Notes under the pieces: model-generated
The model's input: only the letters and a program-made list of their open reading frames with translations
Databases searched by the model: none
What the model was told of the DNA's origin: nothing
Translations under genes and position numbers: made by a program
Shown: piece after piece, positions 9,343 to 19,410 of the stretch
How the letters are laid out: every line of letters starts with the position of its first letter
Position numbering within the stretch: position 1 is the stretch's first letter
Source of the DNA: an uncultured Selenomonas sp.
GTDB taxonomy: Bacteria > Bacillota > Negativicutes > Selenomonadales > Selenomonadaceae
DNA length: 34,289 nucleotides
Assembly: GCA_905234515.1 (NCBI GenBank)
Contig: CAJOIN010000009.1
Coordinates: forward strand, 1-34,289
Reading direction: 5' to 3'

Positions 9343-11244
9343 TCACTTTGACATAGCCTGTAATCTTGCACAGACCTTTTCCACTATATCCTCAGGCTGC
9401 AAGCCCACCAGCTTCAGCAATTCCTGACGGCTGCCCTGCTCCACAAAGGCGTCAGGCAGACCAAACCGCATAAGTCTGACAGGAAGATTGTGGTCTGCTA
9501 TAAATTCTGCCACAGCTGAACCAAAACCACCTGCCAGCACATTCTCTTCAATGGTTACCAACAGCCTCTTGCTTTTGCCGAATTCAACGAGAAGCTCTTC
9601 ATCCAAAGGTTTGACGAAACGCATATTGGCCAAAGCAGCCTTAATACCCTGCCCTGCCAAAAGTTCTGCTGTTTTTTGAGCAACACCGTTCATGACACCA
9701 ATGGAGAGAATAGCAATTTCCCCCTCACTGGAAATCACCTCAGCCTTTCCCACAGGAACAGGTGTAAAATCGCTCTGAAGCTCAACACCTACACCTGCGC
9801 CGCGGGGATAACGGATAGCCGAAGGCCCCTGCAGGGATACAGCCGTCCCCAGCATCTGACGCAGCTCATTTTCGTCCTTGGGAGCAAAGATGGTCATATT
9901 AGGCATATGGCGCAAGTATGAGAAATCAAAAACACCATGATGAGTAGGCCCGTCTTCCCCCACCAGTCCAGCTCTGTCCAAACAAAGGGTCACCGGCAGG
10001 TTCTGCAGACAAATATCGTGAAGAATCTGGTCATAACCGCGCTGGGCAAAAGTGGAGTAAAGGGCTACTACAGGATGCTTTCCGTCGGCAGCCATTCCTG
10101 CAGCCAAGGTTACCGCATGCTCTTCTGCAATTCCCACATCCAAGAAACGCTTAGGATACTTTTCCTTGAAGGCACTAAGTCCTGTACCGCTGGGCATGGC
10201 CGCCGTAATGGCTACTAAATCCTGTCTCGTTTCAGCCAAATCTATCAATGCCTGGCTGAAAACTGATGTATAGGATGGTGCTCCACCTGTCTTTTTTAAG
10301 CTTTCACCAGTGGAAACATCAAATTTCCCCACACCATGGAATTTCCCAGGGTTATTTTCAGCTGGAGTATACCCCTTTCCCTTCATGGTATGCACGTGAA
10401 GAAGAATCGGCCCACTCATCTCCCGCACACGGGTAAAGACCTCCTGCAAGAAACTGATGTTATGTCCATCCAAAGGACCAATGTAATGAAAGCCCATTTC
10501 CTCGAACAGGACTCCAGGAACAAGAACAGAACGAATTCCATCCTTGATCTGATTGGCAGTTTTCAACACCCGGCTGCCAATACGAGGAATACTTGAGAGC
10601 AGTTCTTCCACATCGTGCTTGGCCTGCTTGTATTGTGGAGCCAGCCGTATGCGGGAAAGATACTCACTCATAGCCCCCACATTGCGGTCAATGGACATCT
10701 CATTGTCGTTGAGAATTACGATAAGATCCTTGCCCAACTCCCCCGCATGATTCAGTGCCTCAAAAGCTTCCCCGCCGGTAAGTGCACCATCTCCAAGCAC
10801 AGCAATAACCTTGTTGTTTCTACCGCTTAAATCTCTGGAAACAGCCATTCCCAAAGCAGCAGAAATAGAAGTGCTGGCATGACCTACCCCAAAAGCATCA
10901 TACTTGGATTCACTCCTGTTGGGAAAGCCGGTTATGCCGCCCTTTTTACGCAGGGTCTTGAAGCTGTCACGCCTGCCAGTGAGTATTTTGTGGGTATAAG
11001 CCTGATGCCCCACATCCCAAACCAGCTTATCCTGGGGGAATTTAAACACACTGTACAAGGCCAGAGTCAGTTCCACGGTGCCCAGGCTGGGTGCCAGATG
11101 GCCGCCGTTTTTGGACACAGTTTCAATAATGAGCTGGCGTATTTCCTGTGCCAGGTTCTCCAACTCAAAGAGGGAATATTTTTTTATATCCTCAGGCTGA
11201 TTCAGCTTGGCTAGCAGCGGATACATAAAAGCACTTCCTGTCAT
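9343..11244 (-). CDS. dxs: 1-deoxy-D-xylulose-5-phosphate synthase
   Basis: 633 aa; GHQAYTHKILTGR, GDGALTGGEAFEALNHAG, GEDGPTHHGVFDFSYLRHMPNM. Confidence 0.96.
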   Translation of the reverse strand: MTGSAFMYPLLAKLNQPEDIKKYSLFELENLAQEIRQLIIETVSKNGGHLAPSLGTVELTLALYSVFKFPQDKLVWDVGHQAYTHKILTGRRDSFKTLRKKGGITGFPNRSESKYDAFGVGHASTSISAALGMAVSRDLSGRNNKVIAVLGDGALTGGEAFEALNHAGELGKDLIVILNDNEMSIDRNVGAMSEYLSRIRLAPQYKQAKHDVEELLSSIPRIGSRVLKTANQIKDGIRSVLVPGVLFEEMGFHYIGPLDGHNISFLQEVFTRVREMSGPILLHVHTMKGKGYTPAENNPGKFHGVGKFDVSTGESLKKTGGAPSYTSVFSQALIDLAETRQDLVAITAAMPSGTGLSAFKEKYPKRFLDVGIAEEHAVTLAAGMAADGKHPVVALYSTFAQRGYDQILHDICLQNLPVTLCLDRAGLVGEDGPTHHGVFDFSYLRHMPNMTIFAPKDENELRQMLGTAVSLQGPSAIRYPRGAGVGVELQSDFTPVPVGKAEVISSEGEIAILSIGVMNGVAQKTAELLAGQGIKAALANMRFVKPLDEELLVEFGKSKRLLVTIEENVLAGGFGSAVAEFIADHNLPVRLMRFGLPDAFVEQGSRQELLKLVGLQPEDIVEKVCARLQAMSK

Positions 11245-12119
11245 TTTTTTCTTTTCAGCAGAGATTCTACAAGTTCACGCAGGAAACTTGCCTTATCTCC
11301 CAAAGGACTCAAGGAAGCAACTGCCTCATCAACCGTCTTTTGGGCTAATTCTCTGGCTTTATCCAAAGAGGTCAGCGTAACATAGGTAGACTTATCATTG
11401 CGCTCGTCACTGCCCACCGGCTTGCCTATAACCGCCTCGTCGCCTGTAACATCGAGAATGTCATCCGTAATCTGGAAAGCCAGACCAAATTTATCAGCAT
11501 AACTGGTAAGCGCTGCCAGTTGCTCCGAATCTGCCCCTGCCAAAATGGCACCACTGCGAATAGCAGCCCGGAATAAAGCCCCAGTCTTGCCCATATGCAG
11601 CTTCTGCAGAGTCTTAAGGTCTATTCTTTTCCCTTCAGATTCAAGGTCTAAAGCCTGTCCGCCAACCATACCGCTCTGACCGGCTGCTACGCTAAATTCC
11701 CTGACTACAGACAATTTTACAGCGTCAGAAACTCCCTCCTGCCGCAGAAGTACCTCAAAGGCAAGCGTAAGCAGTGCATCGCCGGCTAATATTGCCATGC
11801 CATCTCCATATACCTTATGGTTTGTCAGCTTGCCGCGACGATAATCATCATTATCCATAGCCGGAAGATCATCGTGGATAAGGGAATATGTATGTATCAT
11901 TTCAATAGCACAAGCAGAGGTCAGGAACTTATCTCCATCTCCCCCCACAGCATCAGCCGCAGCCATCAAAAGCATAGGGCGTATGCGCTTCCCCCCTGCC
12001 ATAAGGCTGTATTCCATTGCTTCTGCCAGTCTGCCTTCCAGGGATGGATTAGCCAGCAGCTCATTCTTCAGCTGATTTTCAACGGACTGCAGTCGCTTTT
12101 GCCAAAATTCCTCCACCAT
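11241..12119 (-). CDS. ispA: Polyprenyl (farnesyl/geranyl) diphosphate synthase
   Basis: First Asp-rich motif DDLPAMDNDDYRRG, second DDILDVTGD; between dxs and xseB. Confidence 0.92.
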   Translation of the reverse strand: MVEEFWQKRLQSVENQLKNELLANPSLEGRLAEAMEYSLMAGGKRIRPMLLMAAADAVGGDGDKFLTSACAIEMIHTYSLIHDDLPAMDNDDYRRGKLTNHKVYGDGMAILAGDALLTLAFEVLLRQEGVSDAVKLSVVREFSVAAGQSGMVGGQALDLESEGKRIDLKTLQKLHMGKTGALFRAAIRSGAILAGADSEQLAALTSYADKFGLAFQITDDILDVTGDEAVIGKPVGSDERNDKSTYVTLTSLDKARELAQKTVDEAVASLSPLGDKASFLRELVESLLKRKK

Positions 12120-12120
12120 G

Positions 12121-12360
12121 TCAATTCTCCTCTAAGACTAATTCTTTTTCTATGATTTTTCCTTCATTCTCCTGGACCATGATATCCATGGTCTTTTCCG
12201 CTCGCTCCAATGCTTTCAAACAATGCTGGGAGAGGGTAACACCTTCAGAATATGCTGCCATCAAGTCCTTAAGGCTGGTCTCACCATTTTCCATGGTCTC
12301 CACGATTTCTTCCAATCTGGCCAAAGATTCCTCAAAAGGCAATTCTTTTTTCCTAGGCAT
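12121..12360 (-). CDS. xseB: Exodeoxyribonuclease VII small subunit
   Basis: LPFEESLARLEEIVETMENGETSLKDLMAAYSEGVTL; start set at MPRKKELP. Confidence 0.92.
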   Translation of the reverse strand: MPRKKELPFEESLARLEEIVETMENGETSLKDLMAAYSEGVTLSQHCLKALERAEKTMDIMVQENEGKIIEKELVLEEN

Positions 12361-12367
12361 AACTCCT

Positions 12368-13588
12368 TCATCCTTTCTGCGCTGAAAGCGCTTCCACCCT
12401 GGCATTAAGGCAACCATCTTTTAAGGTAATCTTTAAGTCCTGACCTATAGATACTTCCTGGACACTGGTCAGCATCTTATCCTCTGCTTCGATTATACCA
12501 TAACCTCGTCTTAGCACCATAACAGGGCTAAGCATTTCCAATTTTTCCATTGCCATGGACAGGCGATGTTTCTTGTCAATTATAGAAGCATCCTTCAGTT
12601 GCTGCAGACGCATGGAAACCATATCCAGTCTTTGACGCCTGGCCTCCAAGTTTTTTTGAGGACTGCGCATAACAGGACGCGAAAGCAGGCTTTGAAGTTT
12701 TCCACGCCGTTCCTCTATACCACTGGCAAAAAGATTTCTTATGCGTCCTGATAAAACCTGCAAATGCCGTTGCATCTCCCTGCGGTCCGGCACAGCAAAT
12801 TCCGCTGCCTGGGAGGGAGTAGCCGCCCGCACATCGCTGACAAAATCAGTTAGCGAAAAATCAGTCTCGTGTCCCACTGCAGATATAACAGGAATCTTAG
12901 AAGCATAAACTGCTCTTACAACTTGTTCCTCATTGAAAGCTTGCAAATCCTCCATGGAACCGCCGCCCCGACCTACAATCATAGTATCCACAGGATAACT
13001 TTCGCTGAAGAAACGTATAGCCTCCGCTATCTGCTCCGCTGCTCCCTCTCCCTGAACCTGTACAGGGTAAAGGACCAGCTGAACCAAGGGCCAGCGGTGG
13101 GAAACCACATGATAAATATCCCTTAACACGGCTCCGGCAGAAGAAGTAACCACACCGATTTTCTTAGGAAACCGAGGCAGTTTCTGCTTGTGTTCTTCAT
13201 CAAACAGTCCCTCTGATGTCAGCTTTTTTTTCAGCTGTTCAAAGGCCAGTGCCAAATCTCCAGCTCCCTCAGGCGCCAAAGAATCAACATAAAGCTGATA
13301 AACGCCATCCCGCTCATAGACAGCAATACTGCCTCCGGCAATGACCTGCAATCCATTGGCAGGCATAAAACGCAGATGCTGAGCCCGACTGCGAAACATC
13401 ACGCATTTAAGGGAGGAACTGCTATCCTTAAGGGTAAAATAACAGTGACCGGAGGGATATTTCTTAAAATTCGAGATTTCCCCTCTTACTAGAGTCTGCT
13501 GCAGGGGCAGTTCTCCAGCAATGAGATTTTTCAAATATAAGTTAATCTCGCTTACACTATGTATGCCCACAGACACCCTCCCCCGCAC
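12368..13588 (-). CDS. xseA: Exodeoxyribonuclease VII large subunit
   Basis: SVSEINLYLKNLI, RGEISNFKKYPSGHCYFTLKD, VGRGGGSMEDLQAFNEE, SAVGHETDFSLTDFVSDVRAATPSQAAE. Confidence 0.95.
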   Translation of the reverse strand: MRGRVSVGIHSVSEINLYLKNLIAGELPLQQTLVRGEISNFKKYPSGHCYFTLKDSSSSLKCVMFRSRAQHLRFMPANGLQVIAGGSIAVYERDGVYQLYVDSLAPEGAGDLALAFEQLKKKLTSEGLFDEEHKQKLPRFPKKIGVVTSSAGAVLRDIYHVVSHRWPLVQLVLYPVQVQGEGAAEQIAEAIRFFSESYPVDTMIVGRGGGSMEDLQAFNEEQVVRAVYASKIPVISAVGHETDFSLTDFVSDVRAATPSQAAEFAVPDRREMQRHLQVLSGRIRNLFASGIEERRGKLQSLLSRPVMRSPQKNLEARRQRLDMVSMRLQQLKDASIIDKKHRLSMAMEKLEMLSPVMVLRRGYGIIEAEDKMLTSVQEVSIGQDLKITLKDGCLNARVEALSAQKG

Positions 13589-13603
13589 TTATGACGCGCA
13601 TAA

Positions 13604-13636
13604 GAAAAGCCAGACTACAAAAGATGCTGTCTGGCC
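13604..13636 (-). terminator. Putative terminator downstream of nusB
   Basis: GCCAGAC(13609-13615)/GTCTGGC(13629-13635), minus-strand tail TTTTCTTA. Confidence 0.55.
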
Positions 13637-13655
13637 TCCCCGAGTCTAAAATTCA

Positions 13656-14090
13656 TCAGTCTTTCTTAACTAGCGCATTCAAGATGCCATTGATATATCG
13701 TCCCGAATCGTCAGTACCATACTTCTTTGCCAGTTCCACAGCCTCATTGATGGCAATCCCAGGAGCCAGTTTATCCTCTGCGAAACACATTTCAAATACA
13801 GCCAGTCGTGCCAGATTGCGGTCAACAGCAGCCATACGCTCCAGCTTCCACCCTTTTGCATGGCTGGAAATCATGCTGTCGATTTCTTCCAGATGGCTTC
13901 TGGTCCCCGACACCAAGGACTCCACATAACTACGGTCCTTTTTAGTCAAAGGCTCTCCTTCAGCTTCACTAAAAGCTGTATCAATAGCTAAGGTTTCATA
14001 TGCTTCTCTCTGCTTTTCCTCATCAGGACGGTTGAAATCTAACTGGAAAAGCGCTTGCAGAGCAGCTTCCCTTGCTTGTCTACGACTCAT
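13656..14090 (-). CDS. nusB: Transcription antitermination factor NusB
   Basis: MSRRQAREAALQALFQLDFNR; AINEAVELAKKYGTDDSGRYINGIL. Confidence 0.94.
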   Translation of the reverse strand: MSRRQAREAALQALFQLDFNRPDEEKQREAYETLAIDTAFSEAEGEPLTKKDRSYVESLVSGTRSHLEEIDSMISSHAKGWKLERMAAVDRNLARLAVFEMCFAEDKLAPGIAINEAVELAKKYGTDDSGRYINGILNALVKKD

Positions 14091-14101
14091 ATCTTATTTC
14101 G

Positions 14102-14413
14102 TTACCTTTCTTTCCTAAAATCATAATCTGTATAGTCAGTACCATTACGTCCCCGGTAGCGCTGAAAACTTACAGGCAGGAATCTTGCCAGGCCTGCCTT
14201 GAAATCCAGCCAGGCATCAGCCTTATTGTCATATTCGTTGCCCAACCATAGGCCGACAAAACCAAAAAATAAAACAAATAAAGTCTGCCAAAAGCCAAAA
14301 ATCAGCATACAAACGGCAACAATAACTCCTGCCATAAGCCCCAGACTGGCGCCACGATGTTCCTGCCAAAGATGCAGCAGTTCGCTTTGAAGTTCGGCCT
14401 TCATACGCACCAC
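14102..14413 (-). CDS. DUF2273 small membrane protein
   Basis: 103 aa; hydrophobic GLMAGVIVAVCMLIFGFWQTLFVLFFGFVGLWLG; sits between amaP and nusB. Confidence 0.75.
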   Translation of the reverse strand: MVRMKAELQSELLHLWQEHRGASLGLMAGVIVAVCMLIFGFWQTLFVLFFGFVGLWLGNEYDNKADAWLDFKAGLARFLPVSFQRYRGRNGTDYTDYDFRKER

Positions 14414-14418
14414 CCACC

Positions 14419-14988
14419 TTAAACTACACGATGCTTCCTGTCAGGCGAAGCATTGGTAATATCTGCAATCGTAACTTCCACTGGCACCTGTCCATAGCCA
14501 AGGACCTTTGAAAGATGGCTGCTAACCAGCTCAGACGCCGCTGCCGAGACATCTGCCACATTGCACTCCTGCCCAATAATCAGGGAAAGAGACACAGACA
14601 AGGGGGACTCCCCTTCTTTTTTGACAGAAAAAACCTTCACTTTGGCATCACGCACACCACGAATGTCGCGAACCAGCTTGTCTACCAAGCCGCGCACAGC
14701 ATCCAGAGCCACACCTACTTCTCCTGCCTGGCTTTTCACCATAACAAGCTCACCACGAGAAACGGCCTTAGGTGTATGACGACTGAAAGACAACAGCAAA
14801 AGATGCAGGCTGACCAAAAGGACCACCACAGCTCCTGCCATAGTCTCGGTTCTGCCCAAGGCAAAACGCAGTTCATTAAGCCAGTAATGCTCCGGCACGA
14901 TTTGCAGACATACAGCCAGCACCCCCAGGGAAAGCACGACCATAAACACTGTGAAAACAAATAAGAAAAATCGATTAATGATCCCCAT
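14419..14988 (-). CDS. amaP: Alkaline shock response membrane anchor protein AmaP-like
   Basis: Two N-terminal TM segments then Asp23-like domain (VRGLVDKLVRDIRGVRDAKVKVF); next to Asp23 gene. Confidence 0.8.
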   Translation of the reverse strand: MGIINRFFLFVFTVFMVVLSLGVLAVCLQIVPEHYWLNELRFALGRTETMAGAVVVLLVSLHLLLLSFSRHTPKAVSRGELVMVKSQAGEVGVALDAVRGLVDKLVRDIRGVRDAKVKVFSVKKEGESPLSVSLSLIIGQECNVADVSAAASELVSSHLSKVLGYGQVPVEVTIADITNASPDRKHRVV

Positions 14989-15045
14989 TTACCAAGCCCC
15001 TATTCTGCCTCCCTGACGGGAAATCTGAAGTATAGAATCACGACA

Positions 15046-15447
15046 TTATCTTACGCGAATCTCTTCGGGCTTGTTTTCATCGTCAGGGAATCCTACTCCC
15101 TGAACGTGAATATTTACTTCCACTACAGACAGTCCGGTCATAGTCTCTATAGCCTGCTTGACATTTTCCTGGGCAGCCAGTGCCACATCAGGAATACGGA
15201 CGCCATATTTCACAATGATGTAGAGGTCAACGGCAGCTTCTTTTTCGCCCACTTCAACCTTTACCCCTTTGGCAAAGTTCCTGCGGCCCAGCATTTCAGC
15301 AATACCTCCGGCAATACCACCGCTCATGCCGGCAATGCCTTCCACTTCGGTTGCTGCAAGACCGGCAATAATGCTGACCACTTCATCTGCGATACGAATC
15401 GTTCCCAGGGAGTTATCCTTCTGTACAGTTTCTTTTTCGTTAGCCAT
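15046..15447 (-). CDS. Asp23/Gls24 family envelope stress response protein
   Basis: GTIRIADEVVSIIAGLAATEVEGIAGMSGG, VDLYIIVKYGVRIPDVALAAQENVKQAIETMTGLSVVEVNIHVQGV. Confidence 0.92.
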   Translation of the reverse strand: MANEKETVQKDNSLGTIRIADEVVSIIAGLAATEVEGIAGMSGGIAGGIAEMLGRRNFAKGVKVEVGEKEAAVDLYIIVKYGVRIPDVALAAQENVKQAIETMTGLSVVEVNIHVQGVGFPDDENKPEEIRVR

Positions 15448-15603
15448 GTTGAAAACCTCCTCGACCTTTTAGACTGCTTTTAGCTGATATTAAAAAACTA
15501 CACTTATAATTAATGTTTTATATTCTATACGGTCTTGCAATATTCCTTCTATGGCGCAAAAACTTGAAAACTTGCTGATGGCAGGCTACCTGTGCTCTTA
15601 CAG

Positions 15604-15639
15604 AAAAACTGCCGTACCATGCCTTGATGATACGGCAGT
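15604..15639 (-). terminator. Rho-independent terminator downstream of efp
   Basis: ACTGCCGTA(15608-15616)/TACGGCAGT(15631-15639), minus-strand tail TTTTTCTG. Confidence 0.75.
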
Positions 15640-15651
15640 CACCTTCTGCTC

Positions 15652-16209
15652 TTAAGCGCGCTCGATATAATTGCCCGTACGGGTATCAATGCGGAGCGTG
15701 TCACCCTCATTGACGAAGAGCGGCACACGAACCTCATAGCCAGTCTCCACCTTAGCCATCTTGGTAGCACCGGTGGCAGTGTTGCCCTTCACGCTGGGCT
15801 CACACTCAATAACCTTCAGGTTTACGGAGTTAGGCAGGGTAATACCAATGATGCGGCCCTTGAAGGACTGGAGAGTAACCTCCATGTTCTCCATCAAGTA
15901 GTTGAGAGCATCACCAAGCTGCTCCTTATTGAGCTCAGACTGCTCATAGGACTCCATGTCCATGAAAGTGTACATACCGTCAGCCTCATAGAGGAACTGC
16001 ATATTGCGGTTCTCAAGGTGTGCAGCCGGCATCTTCTCGTTGGGGTTAAAAGTACGCTCAACCACAGCACCAGTCTCTACATTCTTAATCTTGGTGCGAA
16101 CGAAAGCTGCGCCTTTGCCCGGCTTTACATGCTGGAAATCTACAATCTGCCAAACACCGCCATCAATCTCAATAGTGAGGCCTGTGCGGAAATCTGTACT
16201 GTTAATCAT
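15652..16209 (-). CDS. efp: Elongation factor P
   Basis: MINSTDFRTGLTIEIDGGVWQIVDFQHVKPGKGAAFVRTKIKNVETG; GNYIERA end. Start moved inward from the longer ORF; GGAGGG precedes it. Confidence 0.95.
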   Translation of the reverse strand: MINSTDFRTGLTIEIDGGVWQIVDFQHVKPGKGAAFVRTKIKNVETGAVVERTFNPNEKMPAAHLENRNMQFLYEADGMYTFMDMESYEQSELNKEQLGDALNYLMENMEVTLQSFKGRIIGITLPNSVNLKVIECEPSVKGNTATGATKMAKVETGYEVRVPLFVNEGDTLRIDTRTGNYIERA

Positions 16210-16262
16210 TAAACTATGCCCTCCAAATATTTGCGATACGCTTTTTTGCAATGATGTTATCT

Positions 16263-16291
16263 ATTATAGATTATTTTCGCCCTGAATTCAA
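16263..16291 (-). promoter_or_regulatory. Predicted sigma70-type promoter for efp
   Basis: Minus strand TTGAAT (16291-16286) - 17 nt - TATAAT (16268-16263); overlaps the end of the upstream peptidase gene. Confidence 0.65.
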
Positions 16292-17361
16292 CGAATTTCT
16301 ATAAAATCCTTATTGGCACAGGTAAGAGCCTCGCTGCCACTCTCCGTCACCAAGACTGTATCCTCTATGCGCAGGCCGCCCCAGCCAGGAATGTAAACCC
16401 CGGGCTCATCAGTAACCAGCATACCCGGCTGCAAGCTCTCGCAAGTGCTCTTACTGGACAGACGGGGAGACTCATGGATTTCCAGTCCAAGGCTGTGTCC
16501 CAAACCATGGCCGAAGTATTTCCCCAAATCATCCTTATCCAAAGCTTCTCTTACAGCCAAATCCACGGTCTTACCAGAAGCACCTGGCTTAATAAGGCCA
16601 AGGGCCATTTTCTGGGCATCCAGCACCTTATTGTAAATAAAGCGCTGCCTGTCGCTGGCCTCACCCACACATATAGTTCTGGTAATATCCGAGCAATAGC
16701 CCTGATACATGCCGCCAAAATCCATAGTGACAAGTTCTCCTGCTTCAATCACCTTGTCAGTAGCTGTGCCATGGGGCAAGCTCCCCCGCAAGCCAGAAGC
16801 CACAATGGTAGTAAAGGAAGGCTTTTCTGAGCCGTTTTCCCTCATGGCATTTTCCAGCCGGGCTGCCACTGCCAACTCCGTAACACCTGGCTTTATATAG
16901 GTGAGTACTTCTTCAAAAGCCTTGTCGGCAATCTGGCAGGCCCTGCGGATATAAGAAATTTCTTCCTTATCCTTAATCTCCCGCAGCTTATCAAGATGAA
17001 GCGCAGTGGTAAACTCTACGCCCGTTAAAAGCTCCGTCAGCTTTTGGAAATCATCATAGATAAGGGCATTGCCCTCAAAAGCCACTTTTTGGCAGCCAAA
17101 GGACTTTACAACTTCTGTAGTTTTGGACAAAAGCCCTTCCTGCTGCTCCACAATCTCAAAAAGAGGTGCCTGCTGTCCCGCCTGTTCAGTATAGCGGTTG
17201 TCCGTAATGAGTGCTGCCTTGTCCTTGGAGATTACCAGCGTAGTATCATCTCCCCGGAATCCACTGAAATAATGAAGGTTCACATATTTAGTGACCACCA
17301 CTGCATCCAGCCCCTGCTCTTCAAGCAAGGCGCGTATAGCCTCAAGACGGCGTTCTATCAT
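16288..17361 (-). CDS. M24 family Xaa-Pro aminopeptidase
   Basis: 357 aa; VTMDFGGMYQGYCSDITRTICVG, GHGLGHSLGLEIHESPRLS, VTDEPGVYIPGWGGLRIEDTVLVTE. Confidence 0.92.
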   Translation of the reverse strand: MIERRLEAIRALLEEQGLDAVVVTKYVNLHYFSGFRGDDTTLVISKDKAALITDNRYTEQAGQQAPLFEIVEQQEGLLSKTTEVVKSFGCQKVAFEGNALIYDDFQKLTELLTGVEFTTALHLDKLREIKDKEEISYIRRACQIADKAFEEVLTYIKPGVTELAVAARLENAMRENGSEKPSFTTIVASGLRGSLPHGTATDKVIEAGELVTMDFGGMYQGYCSDITRTICVGEASDRQRFIYNKVLDAQKMALGLIKPGASGKTVDLAVREALDKDDLGKYFGHGLGHSLGLEIHESPRLSSKSTCESLQPGMLVTDEPGVYIPGWGGLRIEDTVLVTESGSEALTCANKDFIEIR

Positions 17362-17408
17362 AGGTATTACCTCTTTCCATGTTTTTCTTCCACTGCGTGT
17401 ATAAAAAA

Positions 17409-17849
17409 TTATTTACTGTTGAGATTAAAGATGATAGCTTCCAAAGCTGCCAGATAGCTAGCAACGCCCAAACCACATATCTGCCCCATGGCTACAGGTG
17501 CCAACACAGAATTATGACGGAATTCTTCCCTTTTGTGGATATTGGAAATATGTACCTCAATCACCGGTATCTCCACAGCAGCTATGGCATCCCTGATGGC
17601 TATGCTGTAATGGGTGAAGGCTGCAGCATTAAAGATGATATAGTCATACTTCCCCCTGGCCTGCTGAATTGCATCCACCAGCACTCCTTCATGGTTAGAC
17701 TGCAGGCAGTCCAGCCCCAGGCCTGCCTCCTCCGCCCTTTTCTTAAGCATTGCATTGATATCACTCAGGGTAGCAGAGCCATATATCTCCGGCTCCCGTG
17801 TACCTAAAAGATTCAGATTCGGCCCGTGGAGAACCAGTACATCAGCCAT
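17409..17849 (-). CDS. aroQ: Type II 3-dehydroquinate dehydratase
   Basis: [55 protein letters not shown]. Confidence 0.95.
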   Translation of the reverse strand: MADVLVLHGPNLNLLGTREPEIYGSATLSDINAMLKKRAEEAGLGLDCLQSNHEGVLVDAIQQARGKYDYIIFNAAAFTHYSIAIRDAIAAVEIPVIEVHISNIHKREEFRHNSVLAPVAMGQICGLGVASYLAALEAIIFNLNSK

Positions 17850-17861
17850 AACATATCCCCC

Positions 17862-18173
17862 TCAATATTTTATAATAAATGCGTTCTCAGGCGGCATCAC
17901 AGGATTCTGCTTTTCCATGCTGAGCTCTGTCACCTTGATAAAGTAATTACCCTCCTGGATAATTGCAAAGAGCTTGTCCACCTTGGCGGACTCTCCCTGA
18001 ACCTCCATATCCACGGTGCCATCTTCCATATTTCTTACCCAGCCCTTAAGCCCCAGCCTGCTGGCATTTTCACGCACATACATGCGAAAGCCTACTCCCT
18101 GAACCCTGCCTGAAGCCTTGGCAAAATAGCGTACAATCTCTCCCATTTTTATTCTCCCTTTCCCTTTTATCAC
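17862..18173 (-). CDS. Acylphosphatase
   Basis: GRVQGVGFRMYVRENASRLGLKGWVRNMEDGTVDMEVQG. Confidence 0.92.
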   Translation of the reverse strand: MIKGKGRIKMGEIVRYFAKASGRVQGVGFRMYVRENASRLGLKGWVRNMEDGTVDMEVQGESAKVDKLFAIIQEGNYFIKVTELSMEKQNPVMPPENAFIIKY

Positions 18174-18180
18174 CGCCTGC

Positions 18181-19410
18181 TTAGCAGACGGTATCCCTTC
18201 TCAATATGGTATAAGGCTCAACTGGCCTTTCCATGCGAATCCTGACTATCTGCTGGGGATGTGGTGCCACATTTATAGGCTGCCCTTCCTCATCCAGCAT
18301 ATCAGAAAGCTGCTGACGATAACCTTCCCCTTTAGGCTGAAAAATCTCTATTTCCTGCCCAATTTTCATATTGTTGCGCTGTTCCACCGTGGCATATCCC
18401 GTAGCCATATCGTAGGAAAGCACCAACCCTATGAAATCAGAAGTCTGAATGTAGGAAGATGTACCATAAATCTGATCCTCATTATCAGGACGGTGATAAT
18501 AGAAACCTGTAGTATAGGGCCTATGTGATACCTTTTCCAGCTCGTCCAGCCATTCCTGCTTGATTTCAAAATGATGCGGGTCAGCAAAATAGCTGTCAAT
18601 GGCCAGTCTGTAGGCTTTGGTAACACTGGCTGCATAGTGCACGCTCTTCATGCGCCCCTCAATTTTAAGGCTATCTACACCACTTTCTATGACATCCCGC
18701 AAATGTGGTAGCAGACACATATCCTTGGAGTTCATTATATAGGTACCACGGTCATCTTCCTCAATCGGAAAATATTTTCCAGGCCGTGTCTCCTCTACCA
18801 GTGCATACTTCCAGCGGCAAGACTGGGCACAAGCACCACGGTTTGCATCCCGCCCCGTGAAATAATTGCTTAAAAGGCAGCGTCCCGAATAGGAGATACA
18901 CATGGCACCGTGGACAAACATTTCCAAATCCGCCTCAGTTTTATCCCTGATGGTACGGACTTCTGCCAAAGACATTTCCCTGGCCAGCACCACCCTCTTG
19001 GCTCCCAGCTCATGCCAGGCGTTGACGGTAGCCCAATTGGTATTATTGGCCTGGGTACTGATGTGAAGTTCCATATCTGGAATGACCTTCTGACAAAGCC
19101 TGAAGATGCCCAAATCTGCCACCAGCAAGGCATCGGTACCAATTTCAGCCAGGTAACGCAGGTAATCAGGCAGGGCTTCAATATCCTCATTATGGGGAAA
19201 GACATTAACCGTCACATAAACTTTTTTCCCAAGGCCATGGGCAAATTCCATGGCCTCTTTTAATTCGTCCCTGGTAAAGTTCCCCCCCAGTGCCCTAAGC
19301 CCGAAGGCCTTGCCCCCAAGATACACAGCATCAGCACCATAAAGGAGCGCCATCTTCATCTTTTCCATGTTGCCGGCAGGCGCCAGCAATTCAGGTTTTT
19401 TCAAATCCAA
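18181..19410 (-). CDS. U32 family peptidase
   Basis: PELLAPAGNMEKMKMALLYGADAVYLGG, EMFVHGAMCISYSGRCLLSNYFTGRDANRGACAQSCRWKY. Confidence 0.93.
   Translation of the reverse strand: MDLKKPELLAPAGNMEKMKMALLYGADAVYLGGKAFGLRALGGNFTRDELKEAMEFAHGLGKKVYVTVNVFPHNEDIEALPDYLRYLAEIGTDALLVADLGIFRLCQKVIPDMELHISTQANNTNWATVNAWHELGAKRVVLAREMSLAEVRTIRDKTEADLEMFVHGAMCISYSGRCLLSNYFTGRDANRGACAQSCRWKYALVEETRPGKYFPIEEDDRGTYIMNSKDMCLLPHLRDVIESGVDSLKIEGRMKSVHYAASVTKAYRLAIDSYFADPHHFEIKQEWLDELEKVSHRPYTTGFYYHRPDNEDQIYGTSSYIQTSDFIGLVLSYDMATGYATVEQRNNMKIGQEIEIFQPKGEGYRQQLSDMLDEEGQPINVAPHPQQIVRIRMERPVEPYTILRRDTVC

Noticed and set aside
14102-15447. Asp23/AmaP/DUF2273 trio as a novel envelope system
   Set aside because: This combination next to nusB is a known Firmicutes arrangement.
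15541-15600. Possible small RNA or leader between efp terminator and asp23
   Set aside because: Only AT-rich sequence with no convincing promoter-terminator pair on either strand.
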